Below are positions 1 through 12,525 of a stretch of 64,000 nt of DNA, one piece after another. The stretch's first letter is position 1, and every line of letters begins with the position of its first letter. Position numbers and translations under genes: made by a program. Source of the stretch: SHWB01 sp050246875. Its GTDB lineage: Bacteria; Pseudomonadota; Alphaproteobacteria; UBA6615. A model generated the notes under the pieces. It was not told where the DNA came from. It saw only the letters and a list, made by a program, of their open reading frames with translations, and ran no database searches. The stretch covers positions 1 to 64,000 of the forward strand of contig JBFWVF010000013.1 in assembly GCA_050246875.1 (NCBI GenBank), read 5' to 3'.

Positions 1-77
<77 letters not shown>

Positions 78-198
78 TCAGAGGTGTTCGCGTGGCACAC
101 GCGGGTGCGGCGGCGAAGGGTCGTCCGCGGTCCGGCGGTGCGCCGGGCGCGGCATCGTGAAAAGGCTGGACGGCTACATCGTGGCCCTGCGTTCGCAA

Positions 199-316
199 GA
201 CCTGGCGGCGACCTACTCTCCCGTGCCTTAAGACACAGTACCATCGGCGCTGAGGGTCTTCACGGCCGAGTTCGGAATGGGATCGGGTGTTACCCCCTCG
301 CTAGGACCACCAGGTC
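199..316 (-). rRNA. rrf: 5S ribosomal RNA
   Basis: The minus strand reads as a 5S rRNA: a terminal stem formed by the CCTGGTGGTCC start and the CCGCCAGG end, and the conserved CCGAACTCGG segment of the central region. It sits between 23S and tRNA-fMet in the standard alphaproteobacterial order. Ends are estimated from the terminal stem, to within a few bases. Confidence 0.9.
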
Positions 317-452
317 GTGCCAACGCGGGGCACGACGATGCCCGCCGGCGCGGCGAGGATGCCGCGGGGCGGGATTGCCGGAAGCGGGGTCTTGCGACCC
401 ATGAGGTGACAAATGCGCGGGCGCGCGGACCTTGCCGCTGCACGCGACGACG

Positions 453-3197
<2,745 letters not shown>

Positions 3198-3480
3198 AGA
3201 GCCGTCGCGTACAGGGGCAAGCCCCGCACGCCAACGCTCTGTCACCTCAGCTACCGACCTCCCGCCACGGCGCGGATCACTCCGCGACGCGCCGTTCGGT
3301 CGACAACTTCCAGCCTATTCACAATGAGAAGGAGCCGGCGGCGGACACCCCCGTCGGGGGCGGTCCACCAGGACCGTCCGGCGCATGCGCACCGATCGGC
3401 CCGAAACCTCTTGGGTCTCTCCGTCGTCTGATCCCGATCCCGCATCGCCCCGCGCGCGCACCGGCCGGGCCGGGCGCAAC

Positions 3481-3556
3481 TGGTGGAGGTGAACGGGCTC
3501 GAACCGATGACCTCCTGCTTGCAAAGCAGGCGCTCTCCCAGCTGAGCTACACCCCC
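3481..3556 (-). tRNA. tRNA-Ala (TGC)
   Basis: A 76-nt minus-strand cloverleaf starting GGGGGTGTAGCTCAGC, with a CTTTGCAAAG anticodon arm (TGC) and encoded CCA. It lies in the 16S-23S spacer next to tRNA-Ile, the usual arrangement in proteobacterial rRNA operons. Confidence 0.96.
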
Positions 3557-3595
3557 GAGACGAGGAGCCGGTCGTGGCCAGGCGGCATCGATAGG

Positions 3596-3672
3596 TGGTG
3601 GGCCTGGGAAGACTTGAACTTCCGACCTCACGCTTATCAAGCGCGCGCTCTAACCAACTGAGCTACAGGCCC
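3596..3672 (-). tRNA. tRNA-Ile (GAT)
   Basis: A 77-nt minus-strand cloverleaf starting GGGCCTGTAGCTCAGTTGG, with anticodon GAT in a CTTGATAAG loop and encoded CCA. It is the first spacer tRNA after 16S, 39 nt ahead of tRNA-Ala. Confidence 0.96.
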
Positions 3673-3839
3673 GCACGGTTGCGCGCGCCGCTTTGGCGCG
3701 GCTCCGCGCCGTCGGCGGGCCTGGCGACGCAGACGTCGCACGCATCCGGCACAATTCGGATCAGACGAGGAAGGGATGCGCCGGCGGCGGCCGTGCGATG
3801 TCTATGGCTGACCGGGAGGCGCCGAAGCGATTCCAGGTC

Positions 3840-5335
<1,496 letters not shown>

Positions 5336-5525
5336 GACCTCCCCGAACCGGCTGCCCCCGAAAGGGCGGTCGGTCAGGACAAGTTTGAGAAGCCTCGAGG
5401 CTCGAGGTATTCAGGGTGCACAAGCGCCGAACGACCCGAAGGTCGCCGGTTCTTGTATATCCAGGATGCTCGAGCAGCGAAGCAAGCACGCGCCGCCGCC
5501 TGCGCATCCCTTCCATCTATTCACT

Positions 5526-5537
5526 TTTCAAAGAGCC
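5526..5537 (-). promoter_or_regulatory. boxA-like antitermination element in the rRNA leader
   Basis: The minus strand reads GGCTCTTTGAAA followed by AGTGAATAG, close to the boxA consensus (TGCTCTTTAACA) bound by NusB-S10 in rRNA leaders. It lies about 190 nt upstream of 16S and about 85 nt downstream of the promoter's -10 hexamer, where a leader boxA is expected. Confidence 0.75.
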
Positions 5538-5629
5538 GCCCACAACCGAACCCGTCGGCGAACCAACAAGGCCTTTTGCAGGGCGCGTCCCGCCGGCGTC
5601 CAGGATGTCTCCCGGCCGGCGGGACGCGG

Positions 5630-5658
5630 GTTGTAGCCCCGGGCCATGGGGGTGTCAA
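5630..5658 (-). promoter_or_regulatory. rRNA operon promoter
   Basis: On the minus strand the -35 hexamer TTGACA (5653-5658) and the -10 hexamer TACAAC (5630-5635) are separated by exactly 17 bp. Transcription would start near 5623, giving a leader of about 290 nt before 16S that contains the boxA-like element. The rest of the 5336-5832 gap shows no gene; 5659-5832 also serves as upstream region for the divergent phosphatase gene. Confidence 0.8.
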
Positions 5659-5832
5659 ACCCTTTCTGGCCGTTTCGTGGGCAGTTATTCACAACCCGCT
5701 CCGCGTCGCCCCGGAAGGCGGCGCGGGCGGGGAGATAGGGGATTGCCGGCCGCCCGTCAACACCCTGTCACACAAAATCCGCAGCCAATGCCGGTCGCCT
5801 GGGCAGCAGTGGCATCCTAGGATGGCCCGGCG

Positions 5833-6390
5833 ATGAGGACGCTGCTTCTCCTGCGCCACGCCAAGTCCGGCTGGGGCGATCCGACTCTGGCCGATTTCGA
5901 CCGGCCGCTGGCGCCGCGCGGACGGCGCACGGCCCCGCGCATGGCGCAATGGCTCGCCGCGCACGGCCCGCTGCCGGAACGCGCGGTCTGCTCGACCGCC
6001 CGCCGCGCCCGCGAGACATGGGAGCTGTTTGCCGCCGCGCTCGGCCACGCGGTCGATGCCCGCTTCGAGGAGCGGCTCTACCACGCCAGCCCGGCGACCA
6101 TCCTCGGCATCGTTGCGGACTTGCCGGATGAGGCAAAGACGGCGATTCTCGTCGGCCACAATCCGGGCTTCGAGGAAACGGCCCAAGGGTTCGCCGGGCG
6201 CGGCGCGGCAACGGAGGCGAAGCGCAGCCTCGCGCAAGGCTTTCCGACAGCCGGGTTGGCGATCGTCGAGAGCCGGGCCGGAAGCTGGGCCGAGCTCGCC
6301 GCCGGGGACGGCGCCCTGCGCGCCCTGATGCGTCCGCGGACGCTCGGCGACGACGCGTGCGACGACAGGAACAGGAGGGTTACGCCGTGA
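5833..6390 (+). CDS. SixA-like histidine phosphatase family protein
   Basis: A 185-residue cytosolic protein of the histidine phosphatase superfamily. The catalytic LRHAKS motif (RHA with the phospho-accepting His) is at residues 7-12. The second conserved His is in VGHNPGFE near residue 108, and an STARRARET segment lies near residue 55. This is the compact SixA/YcfA type, whose E. coli member dephosphorylates phosphohistidine in signalling proteins; the substrate here is unknown. The gene points away from the rRNA operon. Its stop overlaps the GTG start of the following cupin (GTGA), so the two are likely co-translated. Confidence 0.85.
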   Translation: MRTLLLLRHAKSGWGDPTLADFDRPLAPRGRRTAPRMAQWLAAHGPLPERAVCSTARRARETWELFAAALGHAVDARFEERLYHASPATILGIVADLPDEAKTAILVGHNPGFEETAQGFAGRGAATEAKRSLAQGFPTAGLAIVESRAGSWAELAAGDGALRALMRPRTLGDDACDDRNRRVTP

Positions 6391-6956
6391 AGACGATCAA
6401 GATTTCGCCCGAGCAGATGGCACGGCGCGTGTCGCGCTTCGAGACGCTGGAGCCGATGCAGCAGCAGAACCCGGCGGCCATCCCGCCGGACGCGCTGAAG
6501 GCGATCACCGCGCCGCGGCTGTGCCCGGTGATGGCACCGAAGGAGGAATTCGGTCCCTGGGCCAACCCGCCGATCGAGGGCGAGGAAGGCTTCGCCATGC
6601 TGATCGCCGAGTGCAAGCCGGGCGAGGGTCCGCCGCTGCACGCTCATCACCGCACGCAGGAAATCTTCACCGTGCTCAAGGGCACGTTCAAGATCGCCTG
6701 GGGCGATCACGGTGAGCACGAGGTGATCCTCAATCGCTACGACACAATGGCCGTGCCCCCCGGCTGTCATCGCCGCTTCCAGAACGTCGGCGACGAGACC
6801 GGCCTGTTGCAGGCGATCATCCTCGGCGGCCGCAAGGACCTCAACGACATCACCTACGACCCGGCGATCGGCGACATGCTGTCGGCGCGGTTCGGCAAGG
6901 GCGTGCTCGACGAGATGGCCAAGATCGGCCTGACCTTCGACTCCGAGACGGACTGA
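6387..6956 (+). CDS. Cupin-domain protein, copy 1
   Basis: A 189-residue protein with one cupin beta-barrel. The metal-binding pattern GPPLHAHHRTQEIFTVLKG (residues about 77-95) supplies two His and a Glu, and PPGCHRRFQNV near residue 123 supplies the second His motif. The GTG at 6387 was chosen because AGGAGG lies 8 nt upstream, it makes a GTGA overlap with the phosphatase gene, and the encoded VKTIKISPEQM aligns with the MKTIDFTPADM start of the paralogous cupin at 8025-8627. Upstream in-frame starts would lie inside the preceding gene. Function is unknown; such cupins may be dioxygenases, isomerases or binding proteins. Confidence 0.8.
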   Translation: MKTIKISPEQMARRVSRFETLEPMQQQNPAAIPPDALKAITAPRLCPVMAPKEEFGPWANPPIEGEEGFAMLIAECKPGEGPPLHAHHRTQEIFTVLKGTFKIAWGDHGEHEVILNRYDTMAVPPGCHRRFQNVGDETGLLQAIILGGRKDLNDITYDPAIGDMLSARFGKGVLDEMAKIGLTFDSETD

Positions 6957-6969
6957 GTCGTCCCGCCCG

Positions 6970-7893
6970 CTAGGCGCCGCGCACCCGTCGCACGAAGGCG
7001 GCGAGCGCGGCGCCGATCTCGTCCGGCGCGTCTTCCTGCAGATAGTGGCGGCCGTGCACCGTGACCTCCGTCTGGTTGCGGAAGGCCCGGGCGTGCGCCA
7101 GCGCTGCGTTGGCGAGGCCATGACCCTCGTCGGCGACCACGAGCAGCTTCGGCGTGTCCGTCGTCGCGAGCCAGTCGGCGTAGGTCTTCACCAGCGCCGC
7201 GTTGTCGGCCGGCTCGCCGTCGAATGGAATGTCGTTGGGCATGATGACGTGCGGCAGCGCGGTACCACCGGGCCGCGAGACCGGCCGGCGATAGACTTCC
7301 TTCTCGGCATCCGAAAGCGCACGCAGGATGCCGCGCTCGAACAGCATCTTCTCGACGAACATGCTCTGCGCCACCGCCTCGCGCCGCCCCTCCGGCGTGC
7401 GTAGCCACTTGAACTGCGGCACGCGCTCGGCTGGCAAGTCGCTCCACAGGCGCGGCCGGACCATCGATTCCATGTAGGCGATCGCCTGCACTTGCTGGGG
7501 GAAGCGCGCGGCGCGATGGAAACCGACCGCGGCGCCCCAGTCGTGCAGGACGAGAACTACGTTCCGCGTCAGCCCCAGCGCCTCGAAGAAGGCATCGAAA
7601 TAGGCGATGTTGTCGGCGAAGCGGTAGGCCTCGCGCGGCGAGGTCTGCGACCAGCCATGCGCGATCATGTCCGGCACGACGACCCGGCCGAGGCCCTCGA
7701 CCCAGGGCGCCACGTTGCGCCACAGGAAGGAGCTGGTCGGATTGCCGTGCAGGAAGACGATGGGATCGCCCTCGCCGACATCGACATAGGCCATGTCGGC
7801 GTCGAGCGTACGCACGAAGCGGCGCAAGCGCGGATTCTCCGTCGACAGCGTCGTCGCCGGATCGGGTGTCGGCAGGATGGCCTTGGGCGGCAT
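6970..7893 (-). CDS. Haloalkane dehalogenase-like alpha/beta hydrolase
   Basis: A 307-residue alpha/beta hydrolase. It has HGNPTSS (residues about 49-55), with the halide-binding Asn, and HDWGAA (about 117-122), with nucleophilic Asp followed by the halide-stabilising Trp. MESMVRP supplies a Glu at the catalytic-acid position of DhaA-type enzymes, and HYLQED near the C-terminus carries the catalytic His. The pattern matches haloalkane dehalogenase subfamily II (DhaA/LinB), which hydrolyses carbon-halogen bonds in the cytoplasm. Length is normal. The start has GGAG 7 nt upstream. It lies between two related cupin genes and converges with the first. Activity on a halogenated substrate is inferred from residues only. 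Confidence 0.82.
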   Translation of the reverse strand: MPPKAILPTPDPATTLSTENPRLRRFVRTLDADMAYVDVGEGDPIVFLHGNPTSSFLWRNVAPWVEGLGRVVVPDMIAHGWSQTSPREAYRFADNIAYFDAFFEALGLTRNVVLVLHDWGAAVGFHRAARFPQQVQAIAYMESMVRPRLWSDLPAERVPQFKWLRTPEGRREAVAQSMFVEKMLFERGILRALSDAEKEVYRRPVSRPGGTALPHVIMPNDIPFDGEPADNAALVKTYADWLATTDTPKLLVVADEGHGLANAALAHARAFRNQTEVTVHGRHYLQEDAPDEIGAALAAFVRRVRGA

Positions 7894-8024
7894 GGCGGTG
7901 CTCCGTCGCCTCGATGGGGCAGGACGGAGAGTACCTAGTCCGGCCGACGGGCGGCGGCCTCCACCGGCCGCCGCCCAGGTCTCATGAATATCCGGAACAG
8001 GCCGCCCGCGGCGGCCCTCCGGCG

Positions 8025-8627
8025 CTACTCCGCCGCCCGCGCCTCCTCGATATCGGCGTCGAAGCTGTATCCCATCGACTCGAGCGTCGCGCGCGACTTG
8101 GCGCCCCAGCGGCGAGCGATCTCCTCGCCGACCGAGGGCGGCATGGTGATGTCGTTCAGCGCCGCGCCATCGTCCTCGCCCTGGATGATCACCATCATGC
8201 GGGCCGTGTGGTCTTCGACATTGGTGAACTTGCGGATCACCCCCGGCGGCACCGAGATCAGCTCGAACGGCTCGACGATGACGTGGTGCTTGCCGTCGCG
8301 GCCGTAATCGAAGCGATAGCGGCCGGTCAGCGGCATGAAGGTTTCCCAGGTCCGCATGTGGGCGTGCAGCACCGGGCCGTCCTTCGCCGGCGTCTCGACG
8401 ACATAGATCGAGGCTCCCGCCGGGCCGTCGACGGCGGGCTGGCTGTTCGACTTGCTGGCCTCCTTCGGCTTGGCCATCAGCAGGAAGATGCTTTTCGCCG
8501 AGATGTGCTCGTACGCTTCCTGGGGCAGGCCGGTGCGCTCGAGGAACTCGGCCTTGTTGGGCTTGATCCGATCGACGCGCGCGATGCGCTTTTCCATGTC
8601 GGCGGGCGTGAAATCGATGGTTTTCAT
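8025..8627 (-). CDS. Cupin-domain protein, copy 2
   Basis: A 200-residue single-cupin protein related to the one at 6387-6956: similar MKTI start, PPGVIRKFTNVEDHTARMMVIIQG versus PPGCHRRFQNVGDETGLLQAIILG, and a shared LNDIT-(9)-GE/D-(10)-G C-terminal layout. The first metal motif reads VLHAHMRTWETFMPLTG. The second lacks the His present in copy 1 (PPGVIR instead of PPGCHR), so metal binding may differ. GGAAGGG lies upstream of the ATG. It is followed on the same strand by the dehalogenase-like gene after 131 bp. Substrate unknown. Confidence 0.8.
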   Translation of the reverse strand: MKTIDFTPADMEKRIARVDRIKPNKAEFLERTGLPQEAYEHISAKSIFLLMAKPKEASKSNSQPAVDGPAGASIYVVETPAKDGPVLHAHMRTWETFMPLTGRYRFDYGRDGKHHVIVEPFELISVPPGVIRKFTNVEDHTARMMVIIQGEDDGAALNDITMPPSVGEEIARRWGAKSRATLESMGYSFDADIEEARAAE

Positions 8628-8795
8628 GGCGGTTCCCTTCCTAGCCTCGGCTCAATCTAGCGGCGATGCGGGCCGCGGCCCGCCTGATCCGTACGTCCGT
8701 TTCAACACATGAACACGACTGCGGCCCCTCACGCGTCCGCGCCGTTCATGTCCGCTAGAGTGCCGGCCAAGCCAAGAAGGCAAGGAGGACACGCC

Positions 8796-9770
8796 ATGCA
8801 GGAAATCACGTTCATGAGCGAAGGGGTTGCGTGCAAGGGCGACCTGTTCATTCCCGAGGGCTGCGACGCCCGCCATCCCCGCCCGGCCATCGTCGTCGGC
8901 CACGGCTTCAGCGGCGTCAAGGAAGTGCTGCAGATCCACGGCGAGCATTTCTCCAAGGCCGGCTACGTCGTCCTGACGATCGACTACCGCACCTTCGGCC
9001 GCAGCGACGGCGAGCCGCGCGGACGGCTTTTCCCGCAGTGGCAGATCGAGGATTACAAGGCGGCGATCACCTACCTGCAGGGTCGTCCCGAGGTGATGGC
9101 CGACCAGATCGGCATCTGGGGCACCAGTTTCGGCGGCGGCATCGTCATTGCCGTCGCCGCCTGGGACCGCCGCGTCAAGTGCGTCGTCTCGCAGGTGCCG
9201 ATCATGAATGCCCGCAAATGGATGCGCTCGCTACGTACGGCGATCCAGTGGGAGGACCTGCTCGACCACATCGACGCCGACCGCAGCCGCCGCGCCGCCG
9301 GCAAGACGACCGAGCGAATCAACGTGGTCTGTCGCGGCAGTGAGGGCGAGTTCTGCGCCATGCCTTCGGACGACGATGTCGAGCTGGTCGAGCAATGGCT
9401 GAGTTCGGTCGGCACCCACCGCCTCGACATCGCCATGGAGTCGATGGAGAAGATCATCGAGTTCAATGCCTCGGATCTCATCCACATGATCGCGCCGCGG
9501 CCGCTGCTGATCGTCACCGCCGGCGGCTACGACGTCATCCATCCGATCGACCAGATCTACGAGGGCTACGCCAAGGCGCACGAGCCCAAGAAGATCATTG
9601 CCTACAACCATGACCAGTTCGGCTTCTACCAGGAACCCGGCCGCAGTTCCGGCCTCGACGACGCCGTGGCGTGGTACCGCGAGTGGCTGCCGGTCGATGG
9701 CTCCCGCCGGGCTCCCGCGAGGACGCCGTGGCTGCAGCAGGCGCACGACCGGCGCGGCAAGCTGACGTGA
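8796..9770 (+). CDS. Alpha/beta hydrolase (X-Pro dipeptidyl-peptidase/dienelactone hydrolase-like)
   Basis: A 324-residue alpha/beta hydrolase. The oxyanion region is VVGHGFSGVK (residues about 32-41) and the nucleophile elbow is GTSFGGG (about 109-115), with Ser as nucleophile. A candidate acid is in TAGGYDVIHP, with His in that loop or in YNHDQFGFYQ near residue 270. The ATG at 8796 was chosen over an upstream in-frame ATG at 8709 because AAGGAGG sits 8 nt before it and homologous folds begin near MQEITFMSEG. It diverges from the second cupin gene. Substrate unknown; this fold includes polyketide-type esterases and bacterial virulence-factor hydrolases. Confidence 0.75.
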   Translation: MQEITFMSEGVACKGDLFIPEGCDARHPRPAIVVGHGFSGVKEVLQIHGEHFSKAGYVVLTIDYRTFGRSDGEPRGRLFPQWQIEDYKAAITYLQGRPEVMADQIGIWGTSFGGGIVIAVAAWDRRVKCVVSQVPIMNARKWMRSLRTAIQWEDLLDHIDADRSRRAAGKTTERINVVCRGSEGEFCAMPSDDDVELVEQWLSSVGTHRLDIAMESMEKIIEFNASDLIHMIAPRPLLIVTAGGYDVIHPIDQIYEGYAKAHEPKKIIAYNHDQFGFYQEPGRSSGLDDAVAWYREWLPVDGSRRAPARTPWLQQAHDRRGKLT

Positions 9771-9785
9771 GGCCAACCAGCCCGT

Positions 9786-10517
9786 TCAGGTGAAGTAGGT
9801 GCCGCCGTTGAGGTGCAGCGACTGGCCGGTCATGAAGCCGGTCCGCACCGCGAGCAGTACGGCAGCGGCGACCTCCTCGCCGCTGCCGTGCCGGCGCACC
9901 GGCACCGTCGTCGGGTCGACCGGCGGCGCGCCGCGCGCATGGGCGATCAGCGTGGGCACGATGCAGTTGACGGCAATGCTGTCGCCGACGAGGCGCTGGG
10001 CGTAGCCATGGGCAAGGCCCTCGACCGCCGCCTTTGCGGCGGCATAGTGGACGCCGAGTCGCCCGCCGGTACGCGCGGCGATCGAGCCGAAGAAGACGAT
10101 GCGGCCCCAGCGGCGCTCGCGCATACCGGGCGACAGCCGTTCGGTGACGAGGAAGGCCGTCTTGAGGTTGTCGGTCAGCGCCGTGTCGAGGTCGTCCATG
10201 GTCACGCGCGCGAACGGCTTCACATAGCCCCAGCCGGCGTTGTTGACGAGGATGTCGACCGGACCGAGCCCCTGCTCCACCGCCGCCGCCATGCGGTCGA
10301 CCGCGTCCGCGTCGCGCAGGTCGGCCTGCACCGAAAGGGCCCGCGTGCCGGCCGCTTCGACCGCGGCCACCGCCGCCTTCGCCCCGTCGGCGCCCGTGTT
10401 CCAGTGAACGCCGACATGCGCGCCGGCGCTCGCCAGCGCCGCGGCGATAGCGCGCCCGATGCCGCCGCTCGCCCCCGTCACGAGGGCGACCCGCCCAACG
10501 ATGTCGTTTGGCGTCAT
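9786..10517 (-). CDS. SDR-family oxidoreductase, copy 1 (FabG-like)
   Basis: A 243-residue classical short-chain dehydrogenase/reductase. The cofactor motif TGASGGIG is at residues 14-21, NNAGWG near 91-96 and the catalytic YxxxK in HYAAAKAAVEG near 157. The C-terminal GQSLHLNGGTYFT is FabG-like. It probably reduces or oxidises a hydroxyl group with NAD(P)H in the cytoplasm; the substrate is not identifiable. It is the downstream member of a tandem pair, 10 bp after the other SDR gene, and converges with the hydrolase gene at 8796-9770. Confidence 0.82.
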   Translation of the reverse strand: MTPNDIVGRVALVTGASGGIGRAIAAALASAGAHVGVHWNTGADGAKAAVAAVEAAGTRALSVQADLRDADAVDRMAAAVEQGLGPVDILVNNAGWGYVKPFARVTMDDLDTALTDNLKTAFLVTERLSPGMRERRWGRIVFFGSIAARTGGRLGVHYAAAKAAVEGLAHGYAQRLVGDSIAVNCIVPTLIAHARGAPPVDPTTVPVRRHGSGEEVAAAVLLAVRTGFMTGQSLHLNGGTYFT

Positions 10518-10527
10518 TGCCGCGCCC

Positions 10528-11259
10528 TCATGTGTAGAAGGTGCCGCCGTTGATGTAGATCGTCTGGCCGGTCATGAAGCCCGTGCGGGCTACCGTGACG
10601 ACGGCCTCGGCCACCTCCTCGGCCGTGCCGAAGCGACCGACCGGCACGCGCGACGGGTCGGAGCCGACCGGCAGCATGTCGGTGACGATGGCCTGCGGCG
10701 CCACGGTGTTCACTGTGATTCCTTCCGGCGCGAGGCGCAGCGCGTAGGCTCGCGCCATGCCTTCGAGCCCCGCCTTGGCCGCCGTGTAATGGACCCCGAC
10801 ACGGCCGCCGGCACGCGCCGCGCCCGACCCGATCATGATCACGCGCCCCCAGCGTCGCTCGCGCATTCCCGGCAGGACGCGCTGTGTGGCGAGAAAGGCC
10901 GACTTGAGATTCTGCTCGAAGCTGGCGACGAACGCCGCCTCCGTCGTTTCCTCGATCGTCAGTACCGGCCCGCCGCCGGCGTTGTTGACGAGGATGTCGA
11001 CAGGCCCCAGGCCCGCCTCGACGGCAGCGACCATGCGGCCGACGGACGCTTCGTCGGAAACGTCGGCCTGGGTTGCCTCGGCGCGGCCTCCGCCCGCAGC
11101 GATGGCCGCGACGGTATCGGCCGCCGCCCGTTCGTTGGCCACCCAGTTCACGGCGACCGCCGCGCCCGCGCGCGCCAGTGCCAGAGAAATCGCGCGGCCA
11201 ATGCCGCGTCCACCGCCGGTGACCAAAGCCACTCGGCCGGATATGTCGTCGACAGCCAT
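10528..11259 (-). CDS. SDR-family oxidoreductase, copy 2 (FabG-like)
   Basis: A 243-residue classical SDR with TGGGRGIG at residues 14-21, NNAGGG near 91-96 and YxxxK in HYTAAKAGLEG near 157. It has exactly the same length as the next gene and shares long segments, including a near-identical MRERRWGR block and the C-terminal GQ(T/S)(I/L)xxNGGTxxT, so the pair arose by duplication. It diverges from the geranylgeranyl-reductase-like gene across a 96-bp gap. Substrate unknown. Confidence 0.82.
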   Translation of the reverse strand: MAVDDISGRVALVTGGGRGIGRAISLALARAGAAVAVNWVANERAAADTVAAIAAGGGRAEATQADVSDEASVGRMVAAVEAGLGPVDILVNNAGGGPVLTIEETTEAAFVASFEQNLKSAFLATQRVLPGMRERRWGRVIMIGSGAARAGGRVGVHYTAAKAGLEGMARAYALRLAPEGITVNTVAPQAIVTDMLPVGSDPSRVPVGRFGTAEEVAEAVVTVARTGFMTGQTIYINGGTFYT

Positions 11260-11355
11260 GTCCGGCAGCCTAGCCAGTGGCGATGCAACCGGACAAGCGT
11301 TGTCACTTTCGCGGCGACGCCGACCGGCGCATCATTGCGGCGGGGAAACGCAAAA

Positions 11356-12525
11356 ATGCCCACGCCACCCGACTGTGAAGTGCTGGTCGTCGGGGCCGGT
11401 CCGGCGGGAACGTCGGCGGCGCTCGACCTTGCGCGTGCCGGCGTCAACGTCCTCGTCGTCGACCGGGCCGATTTTCCCCGGCCCAAGGTCTGCGCGGGGG
11501 GGCTGACGCAGAAGACGATCGCCCGCCTCGCCGTCGACATTGCCCCGGTCGTCGAGTCGCGCGAGGACGAGGCGGTGTTCGCCTTCGGTGCCGGCCGCGA
11601 GGTGCACGCCGCCGCCCCCGGCCCCATCGTCACCATGACCGTGCGCGAACGCCTCGACGCGCTGCTGCTCGACGCCGCACGCAACGCCGGCGCGCGCTTC
11701 CTTCGCATCGGTGCCATCGACGCGCTCGAACCCGGCCTCGATGACGTGACCCTCGCGCTCGACGATGGCACCAGGCTGCGCGCCCGTCATCTCGTCGGCG
11801 CCGACGGTGCCAACAGCCGCATCCGTGCGCTCGCGGGAACACACAACGGCTTCCGCCACGCCTTCGCGCTCGAAGGCATCGTGCCGCTCGGCGACATCGG
11901 ACGCCGGCCGGCCCTGACGCTCGATCTCGGGCGCGTCGACGGAGGCTATGGCTGGCTGTTTCCCAAGGCCGATCACGTCAATGTCGGCATCGGCAGCTTC
12001 GCCCGCGAGACGACGCTGTCGAAGTCGGCCCTCATCGCCTACGCCCGCGACCGGCTCGGCACCCACCGTGTCGAGGACATCCGCGGCTTTCCCCTCGGTA
12101 TGGGTGGCGAGCACTATCGGCCTTCACACCCGCGCGTGCTGCTGGCCGGCGACGCGGCCGGCATGGCCGAGGCCCTGTTCGGCGAGGGCATCCACAACGC
12201 CGTCGCCAGCGGCCGCGCCGCCGCCGCTGCCATCCTTGCGGCGCGCACCGGACGCGCGCCGGACGCCGCCGCCGCCTATGTGGAAGCACTTGCGCCGGTG
12301 CAGCGCGACCTCGCGCTCTGTGCCCGCGCGGCCGACGCCTTCTACCCGTCGCTCGGCATCGCCTGGCGGCTGCTACAGGCACGTCCGTTGCGCACGCGCC
12401 TGATGGCGACCTTCGCCAGCGGCGCCACCACCGAGGAACTGTTCCGCCGCCACCTGACCGGGCCGCGCCGCACGCTCGCGCGCATGGGTATAAAGCTGGC
12501 GCGGCGCGCGATGGCCGCTACATGA
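11356..12525 (+). CDS. Geranylgeranyl-reductase-family FAD flavoprotein
   Basis: A 389-residue soluble flavoprotein. The N-terminal Rossmann motif is GAGPAG (residues about 13-18), followed by the PKVCAGGLTQKT segment typical of geranylgeranyl reductases. The second FAD motif VLLAGDAAGMAEALFGEGI lies near residue 260. Family members reduce isoprenoid double bonds in chlorophyll, menaquinone or polyprenyl-phosphate precursors. No photosynthesis genes are nearby; the neighbours are glycosyl-transfer genes, so a polyprenol substrate is possible but unproven. The ATG at 11356 gives the expected family N-terminus; the frame stays open upstream but reads across the divergent SDR gene. Its 3' end overlaps the convergent dehydratase gene by 8 bp. 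Confidence 0.78.
   Translation: MPTPPDCEVLVVGAGPAGTSAALDLARAGVNVLVVDRADFPRPKVCAGGLTQKTIARLAVDIAPVVESREDEAVFAFGAGREVHAAAPGPIVTMTVRERLDALLLDAARNAGARFLRIGAIDALEPGLDDVTLALDDGTRLRARHLVGADGANSRIRALAGTHNGFRHAFALEGIVPLGDIGRRPALTLDLGRVDGGYGWLFPKADHVNVGIGSFARETTLSKSALIAYARDRLGTHRVEDIRGFPLGMGGEHYRPSHPRVLLAGDAAGMAEALFGEGIHNAVASGRAAAAAILAARTGRAPDAAAAYVEALAPVQRDLALCARAADAFYPSLGIAWRLLQARPLRTRLMATFASGATTEELFRRHLTGPRRTLARMGIKLARRAMAAT

Noticed and set aside
10459..11355. Long N-terminal extension of the geranylgeranyl-reductase-like gene
   Set aside because: It overlaps the well-supported SDR genes on the other strand and lacks family features; the ATG at 11356 gives the expected N-terminus.
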